A stretch of DNA of 64,000 nucleotides from Multifurca ochricompacta (Eukaryota; Basidiomycota; Agaricomycetes; Russulales; Russulaceae), in assembly GCA_022496185.1 (NCBI GenBank), contig WTXG01000088.1:62001-126000 (forward strand). The letters are read 5' to 3'. Position numbers and translations under genes: made by a program. Below are positions 1 through 11,016 of this stretch, piece after piece; within the stretch, counting starts at the first letter, position 1, and every line of letters starts with the position of its first letter. Under the pieces are notes generated by a model. The model made no database searches and was not told the origin of the DNA. It saw only the letters and a program-made list of their open reading frames with translations.

Positions 1-2249
1 CTATTCCCGATCACACTGACGGCCTCACTACCATTCCAGACTGTCGCGATGGACTTCATTGTCAAACTCCCCATCTCCAGAGGATTCGACTCTATCCTGA
101 CCATCACTGACCATGATTGCTCTAAAGCAGCACTGTTCATACCCTGTAATGAGTCCGTCACAGCAGAAGGAGTAGCCAAACTCTACCTGGATCACGTCTA
201 CAAACACTACGGTCTCCCAGAAAAGATCATCTCTGACTGCGACCCACGTTTCACCTCCGCATTTGCCAGAGCGCTCTGTAAAACCTTAGACATCACCCAA
301 AATATCTCGACTGCCTACCATCCACAAACTGATGGACAATCAGAAAGAACAAACCAGTGGCTAGAACAGTACCTTTGGTTCTGGTGCAATGGACAACAGG
401 ACGACTGGGCTGACTGGCTGGCAATGGCGGAGTTTGCACATAACTCATGGCCCAATGGGACTACTAAGACCCCTCCATTTTCACTTATCATGGGATGGAT
501 GCCACAGACCAACTGGACCAAGAAACCCACGAACGTCCCTTCGGCTGCGCAGCATATCAGCCAATGGGAAGAGATAGTGTTTAAAAGTCCGGTCCAGTCC
601 GGTTTTTTCAATATATTTCATGTGGACTGGACTGGCAACTGGTCTACAGTAACTCAAATATACTGCAACTGCAGACTGGACCGCTTAGGACCGGTCCATA
701 CCAGTCCGGTTTCAGTCCAACAACCAGTTGCAACCGGTTTTCATGCAACCAGTTCACAACCGGTCTGAACCAGTCCGAACTGGTCAGAGGTCAGTTCCCA
801 GACACTTTCAAGACAAGAGATAAGCTAAAGTTAACCACATAAACTAAACTGTAGGAATATTGGTCATATATCATGGACTGGTTATTACAAGGAAAGATTA
901 GATTAGATAAAGACAGAGCATTCTAATATAGATAACTACCATTAAACACTGCACAGAATGCAGATAGTGATGGATGCATAAGGCTTAAGGCAATCAGAGA
1001 CACTCAGAATTGTGCATAGAGCAAGTATATTACTATTACTACTATCCTACAAAGTTTCAGATCAGATCTTGCATCTGATCTGAAGTGAGACAAGAATCAG
1101 TTGCAGTGACTCAAAAAGGTGATTCAATGATGCATCAGATTAAATTGCCTATATCTCCATGAATACCACTCATAATTACATCATTCCTTTTTTGGTATAA
1201 AGCTATTATGTACATCTGCCAGGCCTACACCAAACACGTGGCTCTGTTTGGCCTAGCTTTGTTATTAATTTACAAATAACCAGAGAGTGCCAAACATTGA
1301 ATCACATTTTTGAGTCACTGTAACTGATTCTTGTCTCACTTCAGATCAGATGCATGATCTGATCTGAAACTTTGTAGGATAGTAGTAATAGTAATATACT
1401 TGCTCTATGCACAATTCTGAGTGTCTCTGATTGCCTTAAGCCTTATGCATCCATCACTATCTGCATTCTGTGCAGTTTTCAATGGTAGTTATCTATATTA
1501 GAATGCTCTATCTTATCTTATCTTTAAGGCACCAAAAAGACCGGTCCAGACCGGTCCATACCGGTCTAGTCCGGTTTTTAGGCAGTCTATCATTGTTGAT
1601 GGACTGCAGACTGCATGTGTGAAAAATTGGGGCAACTGCAACTGGTGGTCCGGTTGCCATCAGTCCGGTCCGGTCCGGTTTGCGGTCTTTTTTCGGTCCA
1701 ATGGACCGGACTTTTAAACACTAGGAAGAGATCAGGAAATCGGCCAATGAGAACCTGCTGAAGGCGCAAAAAACCCTGTCTGAAAGGCCGTCGACGTTCA
1801 CACCTTATCGGACCAATGACCTTGTCTGGCTGGAAGGAAAGAACATCCATATGTCACACCCTACCGCCAAATTAGCTCCTCGATGTCACGGGCCCTTCAC
1901 GATAACACGGAAGCTGTCAGATGTGTCATATGAACTCAAACTCCCACCCACATGGAAAATTCATCCTGTCTTCCATGCTTGACTCCTGACGCCTTACAAA
2001 GAAACGTCCCTGCATGGGGAAAACTTCCCAAGACCCCCTCCTGACTTAATCGATGGAGAAGTGGAGTGGGAAGTGGAGCAAATTCTAGACTCCTCACGTA
2101 AAGGCCGAGGGCGCAAGCTACATTACCTAGTCAAGTGGAAAGGATTCCCAGACTCTGACAGCTCGTGGGAGCCTGCTGGAGATATCTTTGCCCCGGTCCT
2201 TATCTCGGAGTTCCATGCCCGACATCCTGAAGTGCCCAAGGGCAGTTAA
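1..2249 (+). pseudogene. Integrase core and chromodomain of copy A, interrupted
   Basis: The integrase catalytic core runs from 49 to 574. The expected D,D,E residues lie in MDFIVKLP, ISDCDPRF and GQSERTNQ. After the foldback insertion the frame resumes at 1732 with the GPY/F-like region, then a chromodomain (2061-2249) with the aromatic positions of WEVEQILD, YLVKWKGF and SWEPAGD. An in-frame TGA near 1980 occurs where copy B has a lysine codon, so this copy cannot make a full integrase even without the insertion. The chromodomain places it among chromoviruses, whose integrases are steered to modified chromatin. Confidence 0.9.
575..1723. mobile_element. Non-autonomous hAT-type foldback element (1149 bp)
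   Basis: Both ends carry the terminal inverted repeat TAGTGTTTAAAAGTCCGGTC, and the element is flanked by the 8 bp duplication ggaagaga (567-574 and 1724-1731). An 8 bp TSD with a TAGNG end is typical of hAT elements. No transposase ORF is present. Inside, about 905-1130 and 1295-1515 are near-perfect inverted copies, so the centre can fold into a hairpin with arms over 200 bp. Subterminal regions are full of short CCGGTCC-type motifs, which could be transposase binding repeats. A diverged relative lies at about 37150-37455. Confidence 0.88.
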
Positions 2250-2286
2250 AAGGGACAACCCACATCCCAAGTAAAGTCCCCAGTAC

Positions 2287-3525
2287 ATGCTCCCACAGCA
2301 ACGTTCTACCACCACACAATCTATCATGTCTTTCATTGCCGCCAACACCGCCATCGACGCCTTCACCGCCACCACTGTAGTTGTCGAGAACTTCCCCTCT
2401 GCTCATCCCTCCACACGCCCTTCTTCCCCTATCGACTATGAAGCCACCAAGGCTCGAGTCAAGAACCAGTCCCCCAACCCCAACGATGACTTCGAACACT
2501 GTGAAGAGCCACACCCAAATGACCTGGTGGGTATGGAATCAGATGACGAGGTCCCAGAATTCCCTTTCTTTGTTAACAACCCCAACTCCTCCATGTACTA
2601 CCCATTGGAGATCACCATGGGCGATGGAACAGTTGCAATCGCCAAGTATATCTTCTACACCAACGGAGGGATGGATGTCGCCGGGTGCATGAAGAAGGAT
2701 GGTCCGGTTTATGGGGCTCCGGTTTATCTGGAGGAAAGGTATACAGGTTGTCTGCATCACACAATGACCGACGAGCAGCTGGGGCACTTAGCTGCCAAAG
2801 ATTCCCGGGCCTTTGCCATCAACGAAGTATTGAGTGACATGCGACTTCCACACCTCAAAGCTGAGGTAATGAGGCTGCGGAAGAATCTGACCCTGCGCAA
2901 CACACTCAACCGACAATACAAAGAACATGCCAAGATGATGGCCCGGTTGACCAACGGGATGTTCCAAATCAAGCAGGAGCTAGTGGAGATCCGAAAGAGG
3001 TTGGAGAAGGGGGACACATACCAGACGATCACTGAGAGGTACGCTGACACCTATGCCCGACCCCTCCCACCGCGATCACTGGGGGCTGCCCCGGTATTAC
3101 TGCCAAACCGATTCGAGATGCCACGCATGCATGAGAATCCTCGTGGGGAGACATGCTGGCGGTGCGACAGTAAGTACCACATCAGCTGGAACTGTCCTCT
3201 CAATCGCAAGTGGTGCCGGCACTGTCGTAGCAACCTGCATTGGAGCAGGTTTTGTATCTTCCGCCGAGTAGGAGTTGCCCCGGCGATTAACAACCCGTCC
3301 AGGTGGTGTGGCAAGTGCCTGCGTCACAATTCAGGACATCGGGAGTTGGACTGTCCCATCCACGACCTGTGCTGTCTATGTGGACAACGTGGCCCCTACA
3401 GGTTCCTCCGTACTCACCAGTGTCCCCAGGACGCTGACAAGGAGAACTATGCCATGGACGATCGTAATGTAGCTGATGACTATTTGGAGTTGGTACAGGA
3501 TGATGATGGTACGAGTCGTTTCTAG
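2287..3525 (+). CDS. Third ORF of family-1 chromovirus, zinc-knuckle protein (copy A)
   Basis: This intact 412-codon ORF starts 37 bp after the chromodomain stop, in the position where retroviruses carry env. It has no signal peptide or membrane segment. The N-terminal half is acidic and Pro/Ser-rich. The middle holds a charged, probably helical stretch (about residues 190-250). The C-terminal third has four cysteine clusters: CWRCDSKYHISWNC, CRHCRSNLHWSRFC, CGKCLRHNSGHRELDC and a last C-x2-C-x12-C cluster without the usual histidine spacing. The homologous start is probably the second Met at 2326, which aligns with the start in copy B. Copy B keeps the same ORF open (34514-35704), while pol is broken in both. 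A nucleic-acid-binding role is inferred from the knuckles; the function is unknown. Confidence 0.75.
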   Translation: MLPQQRSTTTQSIMSFIAANTAIDAFTATTVVVENFPSAHPSTRPSSPIDYEATKARVKNQSPNPNDDFEHCEEPHPNDLVGMESDDEVPEFPFFVNNPNSSMYYPLEITMGDGTVAIAKYIFYTNGGMDVAGCMKKDGPVYGAPVYLEERYTGCLHHTMTDEQLGHLAAKDSRAFAINEVLSDMRLPHLKAEVMRLRKNLTLRNTLNRQYKEHAKMMARLTNGMFQIKQELVEIRKRLEKGDTYQTITERYADTYARPLPPRSLGAAPVLLPNRFEMPRMHENPRGETCWRCDSKYHISWNCPLNRKWCRHCRSNLHWSRFCIFRRVGVAPAINNPSRWCGKCLRHNSGHRELDCPIHDLCCLCGQRGPYRFLRTHQCPQDADKENYAMDDRNVADDYLELVQDDDGTSRF

Positions 3526-3530
3526 CCGGG

Positions 3531-4114
3531 TGTCACAGCCAGGTGCGTGCTGTGTCAAGACCAGAGAGTCGTTCGGATTCAAGGTAACTAAGTCAAGATC
3601 AAGACTACAGTCAAGTCGAGTTAAGCCCACACAAGATAGAGGGGTGCGTGCGAGATGTGGAATCGAACAGCGACACTAGGTCCTGTCACAAGCTACTGGG
3701 GTTCGAAGTCCCTCTAAGTCGCGACTTAAGAGGGTTCAAGGGAGGGGGTCTTTCAGTGAGTCAAAGGAAACACCTGTATTGACACAGGAGAACAGACTTA
3801 GAGTCTGTTCATCTCAGAACTACAGGTTAAATACAGTCCAGTCGCTATCAGAGATAAAGGTCTAGCCAGTAAGATAGGGTGATGTAGATATAGTAGAATG
3901 ATATCATAACTATGTCATAGTGATCTCATGGCTACGTCAAACTACGTCATGTAAGTACAAAGGATGGGCTAGACCAAGACACAAACAAGCAACAGAGGGG
4001 TTGCGCCCTCTGTGATATACAGTCAGTTAACCTAGTTAGATAGATCAGCTGATACAGCCCATGCAGTCGTTCCAGACAGTCAAGAAGAAAAGAAAGGAAA
4101 ATCAAACTGTCACA
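3531..4114 (-). repeat. 3' LTR of the family-2 chromovirus
   Basis: This 584 bp repeat is almost identical to 10403-10985. Read on the minus strand it begins TGTGACAG and ends CTGTGACA, giving the usual TG...CA ends. Confidence 0.95.
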
Positions 4115-4152
4115 TCACCCCTCTGTTACAGTGGTGCTTGCCTCAAGCACAC

Positions 4153-5366
4153 TCAGTCATCACCCGTGAGGTCTATGATACGAGGTGGGGCAATGCGAAG
4201 ATGACGACGACGAGGCAGATGGGAGCTACCTATACCCCCAGCCTGTAGGACAGCACGCAGTTCTGGGTGGGGTGCAAAGTGAGAGGCAACTGCTGGCGTC
4301 ATGCGAGGGTTGTTGGAGTATGCATAGGTTAAATAGGGATAGAGTCGATGATAAACATCACCACGAGACATAGCATGAACAGCAAGGCGGATATCTTGGT
4401 TGGCCCTCTCAGCCATTCGCCTCCAGTGTGCAAGGTTTCGATGGGCTTCATCCAAACGTCGAGCACCATAACGGTAGCGAGACACCTCTGCCCAGGCCCC
4501 AGGGTCATCCATGTCATCCAGAGCACCATTGACAATGGTGGTGAAGTTTTGATCAGCTTCAAAGAGTCGCTGTTGCATAGATGTGAGGATAGGATTGGGG
4601 CCGCGGTCAAAGCGTGGGTGTGGAGTGATGTAGAGGGGAATGTAGTATATTGGCTGATGAGCCCCCATAGTGAAGGCTATGCATGGGTCAGGACGTCGAT
4701 AATCATAGGCCAACCAACGAGCAACATTGATGCGACCAGCGTTGTCTGAGATGCGGTGATCGATATAGTGGTGCGAATGTTCGTGATTGCGCATGAAGGG
4801 GAGAGGGGGTGGGTCATATCAAGCAGCATGTTCTTGTTCTTCTTCGAGCTCCTGTTGGGTCTGTTGTACTATGGCATCATCAGGGAGTTGGCCAGATTCG
4901 GGCTCCAGAGAAGTGGGTCGATAGGTCGTGGCAGGGTCAACAGTCGGGGAATCATCAGCCTCCAGTCGCGCTCTGACTTCCTGCAGCAAAGTCAGCACCC
5001 TAGACGAATCTCCTGGTCTATCGTTGGTCCTGCGAGGCCAGAGTGATTGCCTGAGTTATATTTTCTACTGGGATGTCAGTCATGGTGAAGGAAAAGTGAG
5101 AAGGTGGTGGAGTTGGCGGAAGTCGATTCTGGTGAAGGAGGGAGAGTGGGAGCGTCAGAAGGTCGTAAAAGGGCACCCAGAGTGGCCGCATCATTGGCAG
5201 CCGCAATAGTTCGGTCCAGAAAGCAATGTCGATGATGGGAACTGGTGGGGTGTCGGTCTGGGATGGCAAAGCGGGGCGGGACGTTGTCATTCTTGGGGTA
5301 GGTTTGAGAGATCGGCGTGGGGCAGAGAGACGAGTGAGGTTCTTGATACGAGCCAGAGTGACACAA
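4153..5366 (-). pseudogene. Third ORF of the family-2 chromovirus, downstream of the chromodomain
   Basis: A 213-codon open frame (4153-4794) with upstream open pieces to about 5366 lies between the chromodomain stop and the 3' LTR. The pieces need at least one frame correction to join. The protein is rich in His, Arg and Pro, has a Gln/Glu-rich stretch (around 4830-4880) and ends in a short basic then acidic tail (IIDLTGDD). It has no zinc knuckle, signal peptide or membrane span, and no clear sequence similarity to the third ORF of family 1. Function unknown. Confidence 0.5.
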
Positions 5367-5434
5367 CTTGTGGGCTAGAAAAGAAAACGCAAAATTCGAT
5401 GAAAAACGCGAAAACCAACGAAAATCACCCCCCC

Positions 5435-8400
5435 TTAAGGGAGGCGACGACCCTGGCGCCTAGATAACGAAGAATGGTACCTCGTGAGAAGGTCTGGGGC
5501 GTGACAGTCGTCCTTATCTACCCAAGAGTTTTCACTGGTCGGATAACCAACCCAGCTGACTAGATATTGAAGCTTCTTCTGACGTCCAAAGAACCGGTGA
5601 GCTAAGATGGCGGCAACTTCATATTGTTCTTCCTCGTTGATAAGGTCTGGCGGGGGACGTAAATAGTTGGGGCCATGAGCCGTTGTTTCACGATAAGGAG
5701 ATAACAGGTTAGCATGGAATACATTGTGGATGTGCATGTGATGGGCAAAGACAAACGAAAAGCGAGAGGAGATATTTGCGCGGTAATTGTAAACGGGCCA
5801 TAACGCCGAGGAGCGAGCTTGGTCGAGGGGAAGTATGTTTTTAAATGTTTTCCCTCGAGCCATACTTGCGCGCCGACGACGAAGTCGGGTTGGGCGGTGG
5901 AACCGAAGCGGATGTTCGAAACGCACGCTCCGCGCGAGAGCGCGCAGTTTGTAAGTTCTGTAATCGTTCGTTGACCTGGGGACGTGCGTCTCGTGTATTT
6001 GCGCATTCCAATCGAAAGTGACGCCATGGAGAAGTTCATGTGGGGAGAGTTTTGTTCGATCGTGTGACCAGGTATTATGGACATACTCAGCTAAAGGGAG
6101 ATAATCGGGCCACCGATATTGGTCATCGCCCAGCCAAAGGCGTAAGTATTGCTCTAGCCACAGGTTCATGCGCTCGCTAGCTCCGTCGGTTTGTGGGTGA
6201 AAGGCCGTCGATAGGTTTTGTTGAATTGCAGAACATCAGCGAGCGCGCGGGTAAAATGGGAGGTGAAACGGGGTCTCTGTCGGAAAGAATGCGCCTTGGG
6301 ACTCCAAAGAATGGAAATAGATGTCTATAGTATAATATTGCGATTCCTTCACCAGTGATATCTTTAGAACATGGTATAAATTTTGCTGCTTTCGTACATC
6401 CTTGGTCGACGATCGTTAACACAGCATCGTATCGACCTGACGATGGGAGATCTGTAATGAGGTCCATAGCCACGTACTGGAATGGACCAGCGTGGCGGGT
6501 ACGTCCAAGGGATACGATGGTGTTTTCCCCACCAGTCGAGGTTTATTCTCCTGACATGTGGCGCATCCACGTATGTATTCGCGTACGAACGGCTTTAGAT
6601 CCGGCCCTTCGTACTCTTGTTGGATCCTTCGTGTCGTTTTGTCAACGCCTGGATGTCCCGCTAGTAAGTGATCGTGATACCGCTGAAGAATTTCGCGGCG
6701 TTCGGAGAGCGTCCGGGGAAACGGGAGTTTGTCGTCAGTTACTGTCTTGATAAATAATTCATCGGGGAGGACTGTAACCTCTTGGTTGTCGTCCTCGCCA
6801 TGATCTGCATCGGGTCGACGAGATAACATATCGGCAATGGTGTGTAATTTTCCTGGGACGTGCTCAAGCGAGAAATCAAAGTCTGCAAGCTCCTGGAGCC
6901 AACGAGCTTGTCTACGATTCAATTTTTGTGGTTCTTTAAAGTACTGAAGGTTATTGTGATCAGTACGAATTAGGACTTTATGTCTAGCACCCATGAGATA
7001 TTGTCGCCAGGAGCGGAGTGCGACGATGACTGCAAACAACTCGCGATCATAGATATCCCAGTTCCTTTGTGTCGCATCCAGTGTTTTTGATAGATAAGCG
7101 ATTGGGTGAAGGCGTCCTTCGAATCCTCTTGACTGAGGGTGGCGCCAGTGCGTATCCTGATGCGTCGGTATCTACGATGAAAGGTTTACCGAAGTCGGGT
7201 TGGGCTAAGACTGGCTGAGATGTGACTCGTCGTTTTAGAGTATCGAAAGCGTTTTGTTCTTCTGTCGTCCAGCGCCAAGTTTTCTTTATACTAGTCAGAG
7301 CGTTTAGTGGGGCTGCATTTTACTGAATCCCTGAATGAATCGTCGATAGAACTGGCAGAACCCCAGAAAGGATCGGACTCTTTGACATTTGTGGGCGTTT
7401 TCCAGGTGGCGACGCCTTCTACTTTTACAGGATCCATGTGAACGCGGTCAGCCTCCAGAATGAGACCTAAGTATTCGATGCGTGTTTGTTCAAATGAGCA
7501 TTTCTCCGGTTTAAGATAGAGGTCCAAATTACTAAGTTTATTCAAGATGCGATGTACTTTTGCGTGATGATTGACCAGATCGTGATCAGTATGGATGAGG
7601 ATATCATCCATGTAAACGGTGAACCAAGCCCTTCTGTTAGCGTCGCACTCGTCCAGTTCCTTTCGGAATTCAGCATTCATCATAGTTTGAAAGGTTGCTG
7701 GAGAGTTAGTTAACCCAAAGAACATCACGTTTGGTTCAAAGAGACCGCGGTTCGTTTTGAATGCCGCCTTCCAGCGATCTTCTGGGACGATGCGTATATT
7801 GTTATAGCCCCAGCGTATGTCCATCTTTGTGAATAAGGTACTACCGCGGACGCGGTCTATTAATTCTGGGATCAGCGGAAGAGGTACGTATTACGGATCG
7901 TCCAGTCATTTAGCTTTCGATAATCTTGTACGGGTCGGAGCTTGCCGTCTTTCTTCTTAATGAAAAAGAAGGGGGACGCGTAGGGTGATTTCGACTCCTG
8001 AATATACCCCTTTTGTAAATGTTCCTCCAAAAATTTGTTTAATGCATCTTGCTCTCCTGGTCCGAGAGGGTAGATCTTGCAATCTAGAGTGGCTGGTGCA
8101 TCGGGTTTTAATTCGATTCGATGATCCCAGGGGCGCGGCGCTGGGAAGCGCTGTGCCTCCTCGTTGCTAAAGACTTTGTGATGTTCATGATATTCAGGAG
8201 GTACGACCTGGTCCCACGATCTGTCTATTTTATCTTGCGCCTTGATGGCAAGTTCTTGTGCAATATTGAGACGTCGGATCCTGTCGCTAGGGAGGGCGAA
8301 GTGGATCTGTTGATTTAGTCGTCCGTTCTGCCAGTCGATTTGTGGATTGTTGCAGCAAACCAAGGGTACCCTAGGATCATATCGTCAGTGCCGATGGATG

Positions 8401-9049
8401 CGATGTAGAAGCGATGCCGTTGGAGTCTGTCGTCAGTAGATACTAGTAGATCAACACATTGGGTGATTTTATTAGTGGCGTTAGGGGATCCATCTGTGTT
8501 TTGTAGTTGTTTTGGAATCGTCAGACGTTTAACTGGGAATCTGTTTTAATAACCGTCCGATAACTGATGAAATTTTCCGTGGCTCCACTGTCCACAAGTG
8601 CTTGTATATGGGCCTCTTTTTTTGTCACTCCATGTAGGGGAACAGATATTTTCATTGCTCTGAGTGGTGATCTGAATACATGATGTGATACTAGTGCTCG
8701 AATGAAGGCCGCGCCATTCAAGCGATATAAAAATCCTCGTCTCCTTTGAATTGATTCTGTAGCTCCAATCGCTGTTCATCAGTCATGGTTTTTAGCGCAG
8801 CCGCCAACGCGGAATGCTAATTGCAGAGACGGAGGGTGCGTGAGCGCTGGAGAGGGGCCTGCAGGCGCAGCGGGTACTGCTGCGGTTGTAGGTGTCACCT
8901 CCGAGATGGTGGCAGTTCGAGCCGGCGCGTTTCACTAGATCTAGGTTTTTTGTTTGGGCAGTCACGAACTAGGTGACCTCGTCGGCCGCATTCAAAACAA
9001 CGTCCTTCTTTCTTATACTGCTCCTTTTCTTCAGCAGTGACAGCCTTCT
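5435..9049 (-). pseudogene. Pol of the family-2 chromovirus (PR-RT-RH-IN-chromodomain), frameshifted
   Basis: Read on the minus strand the order is: gag-type zinc knuckle CFECGRRGHLVRDC near 8960-9000; aspartic protease motif LVDSGATENF (near 8570-8610); reverse transcriptase 7291-8363 with the YMDDI catalytic motif near 7600; RNase H 6416-7039 with a TDHNNLQYF motif; integrase 5435-6473 with ILSDRDP; and a chromodomain ending at 5435 with YLVSWVGYP and SWVDKDD. At least four frame breaks separate these blocks, so no full polyprotein can be read as given. Every expected chromoviral domain is present in normal order, so the breaks look like small indels. Confidence 0.88.
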
Positions 9050-10408
9050 TTATAGTGTCCACATCCATGGCGTTAGGATCGGTTTCCTGTAAAAGGTGAA
9101 CTTGTTTCCACGCGGAGACGGATCTGTGTTCTTTTTCTTGCCGACGATGCCTCGGAGAAAGACCCAGTTAGCTTGGTGTCGTCTAGCTGAGTCAGTGGCC
9201 TCTTCTAGCGTTTGCGGCTGGTCCTGGGTCAGGATTGTGGTAGCTAGTCCAGTGGGTAGTCCGCGATAGAAGTACTGTCGAACACTGGCGTCATCCAGAT
9301 GTAGCTCGGCCCGAACGGCTAGATCGCGGAACTCTGCGATATAATCATCAATGTTGCCATCTTTCATTTGTAATTTCTCGAGCGCTTGTAGCGCTCTTTG
9401 TCCGGCTGCTATGTCGGACCAGGCGGCAATGAAGGTCTGTCGGAAGACATCCCACGGCCGTTGAACTCTAATTCGATTTTGAGCGATGTCGACTAGCCAA
9501 CTGGTCTGCTCTTCGACCCATCGATCAACTTTCGGTCCTCTCATCAACACCAGTACGTACGCTATGCGGCTCTGCTCATCTAGGATGGTGGCCGCATATT
9601 TGTTCAAAAACAAATGCAATTCAAGCTGAGCAAACCATCGTTTTGCCGTGGAGCGATCTCCTTCGAAGAAAGGTGGGGGTGCTCCCTCAATTCGTCCCGC
9701 TACTGGGATGTTTGGCGCTAACCCTGGTGCAGGACCGAGTGGGCCTCCTCCTGGTGGGCCTCCTCCTGGTGGGCCTCCTCCTGATGGACCTCCTCCTGGT
9801 GGGCCTCCTCCTCCTCCTGGGCCACTTCCTCCACCTCCTGGTGGGCCACCTCCTGACAAGGTTTGTCCCGTCCCTGTGAATTGGGGAGGGATCGTCGTTT
9901 GGATGGACGCTCCGAAGGAAAGCCTTCGGGGTCGTCCCAGGGTTGTACTGACTGTGGTAGGGAATGCTGTCGTCATTGATGTCGTCGGGTTGCTCAAGAG
10001 TGAGGCTGTTGGTGGTAACGTGGGGAGCGCAATGGGTGTGAGGAAAGGTTCCTCAGGTAAGTTCAGTCCAGTTTCTTCGGGTGCTACGCGCACTGCTTCA
10101 ATCTGACTCAAGTTATTAGGGTGTATGTGGTACCAAACGCCTCGGTACCAGTCAACGGCAAGATTGGTCTGTCGATACGGGACCCAGTAACCGCGGAAGG
10201 GAACGTCTTGTTCGCGCGCTTCAAGCCAACACGCGGATCGCTTCAGATGCTGAGGAAGGTTGTCACTGGTCCTAGGAGGGAGTACAAAAGGAAATCGAAT
10301 GGAAGTCGTGGTGTCGGGAGTCGGGGCAAGGGACGCGTCGTCATCTCCTTGCGATTCGGGTGCGTTTCTCTGGTGTCTATGAAGTCTGTAAGTCTGTTCT
10401 AATGTCAC
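9050..10408 (-). CDS. Gag of the family-2 chromovirus
   Basis: A long open frame begins at the 5' LTR boundary. No ATG is visible near its 5' end, so the true start is uncertain. The first half is Pro/Ser/Thr-rich with a striking Gly-Pro repeat (about 9700-9850). The second half is a typical retrotransposon gag capsid region with FFEGDRSTAKRWFAQLELHL and QALEKLQMKDGNIDDYIAEF. The zinc knuckle that should follow is in another frame just downstream (about 8960-9000), so the gag end appears frameshifted. Confidence 0.8.
   Translation of the reverse strand: MTLEQTYRLHRHQRNAPESQGDDDASLAPTPDTTTSIRFPFVLPPRTSDNLPQHLKRSACWLEAREQDVPFRGYWVPYRQTNLAVDWYRGVWYHIHPNNLSQIEAVRVAPEETGLNLPEEPFLTPIALPTLPPTASLLSNPTTSMTTAFPTTVSTTLGRPRRLSFGASIQTTIPPQFTGTGQTLSGGGPPGGGGSGPGGGGGPPGGGPSGGGPPGGGPPGGGPLGPAPGLAPNIPVAGRIEGAPPPFFEGDRSTAKRWFAQLELHLFLNKYAATILDEQSRIAYVLVLMRGPKVDRWVEEQTSWLVDIAQNRIRVQRPWDVFRQTFIAAWSDIAAGQRALQALEKLQMKDGNIDDYIAEFRDLAVRAELHLDDASVRQYFYRGLPTGLATTILTQDQPQTLEEATDSARRHQANWVFLRGIVGKKKNTDPSPRGNKFTFYRKPILTPWMWTL
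10389..10400 (-). promoter_or_regulatory. Self-priming primer-binding site, family 2
   Basis: Two bases inside the 5' LTR the minus-strand RNA reads AGAACAGACTTA. It is perfectly complementary over 12 nt to TAAGTCTGTTCT within the LTR (10661-10672), which lies about 33 nt downstream of a TATTTAA box. This is the arrangement of Tf1-type elements, where the mRNA 5' end folds back to prime reverse transcription. I saw no match to a tRNA 3' end here. Confidence 0.65.
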
Positions 10409-10985
10409 AGCCAGGTGCGTGCTGTGTCAAGACCAGAGAGTCGTTCGGATTCAAGGTAACTAAGTCAAGATCAAGACTACAGTCAAGTCGAGTTAAGCCC
10501 ACACAAGATAGAGGGGCGCGTGCGAGATGTGGAATCGAACAGCGACACTAGGTCCTGTCACAAGCTACTGGGGTTCGAAGTCCCTCTAAGTCGCGACTTA
10601 AGAGGGTTCAAGGGAGGGGGTCTTTCAGTGAGTCAAAGGAAACACCTGTATTGACACAGGAGAACAGACTTAGAGTCTGTTCATCTCAGAACTACAGGTT
10701 AAATACAGTCCAGTCACTATCAGAGATAAAGGTCTAGCCAGTAAGATAGGGTGATGTAGATATAGTAGAATGATATCATAACTATGTCATAGTGATCTCA
10801 TGGCTACGTCAAACTACGTCATGTAAGTACAAAGGATGGGCTAGACCAAGACACAAACAAGCAACAGAGGGGTTGCACCCTCTGTGATATACAGTCAGTT
10901 AACCTAGTTAGATAGATCAGCTGATACAGCCCATGCAGTCGTTCCAGACAGTCAAGAAGAAAGAAAGGAAAATCAAACTGTCACA
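10403..10985 (-). repeat. 5' LTR of the family-2 chromovirus
   Basis: This 583 bp repeat pairs with 3531-4114. On the minus strand a TATTTAA box (about 10692-10698) precedes the inferred RNA start near 10672. Confidence 0.93.
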
Positions 10986-11016
10986 CCGGGTCTGCTAGAA
11001 CCAGAAGAGGGGGTGA

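Larger units (their letters stand above)
3531..10985 (-). mobile_element. Complete Ty3/gypsy chromovirus, family 2, nested in copy A
   Basis: Two direct LTRs (3531-4114 and 10403-10985) flank gag, pol and a third ORF, all on the minus strand. The target duplication ccggg lies at 3526-3530 and 10986-10990. The LTRs differ by about three substitutions and one base of indel, so the insertion is recent. It landed between the third ORF and 3' LTR of copy A. A purine-rich tract precedes the 3' LTR (minus strand, about 4115-4127). The pol frames are nevertheless broken in several places. Confidence 0.95.

Noticed and set aside
9643..10106. Pro/Gly-rich plus-strand ORF
   Set aside because: It is the antisense of the Gly-Pro repeat in the family-2 gag.
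10380..10402. tRNA-Met type primer-binding site
   Set aside because: No TGGTATCAGAGC-like match beside either 5' LTR; the self-complementary segment is a better explanation.
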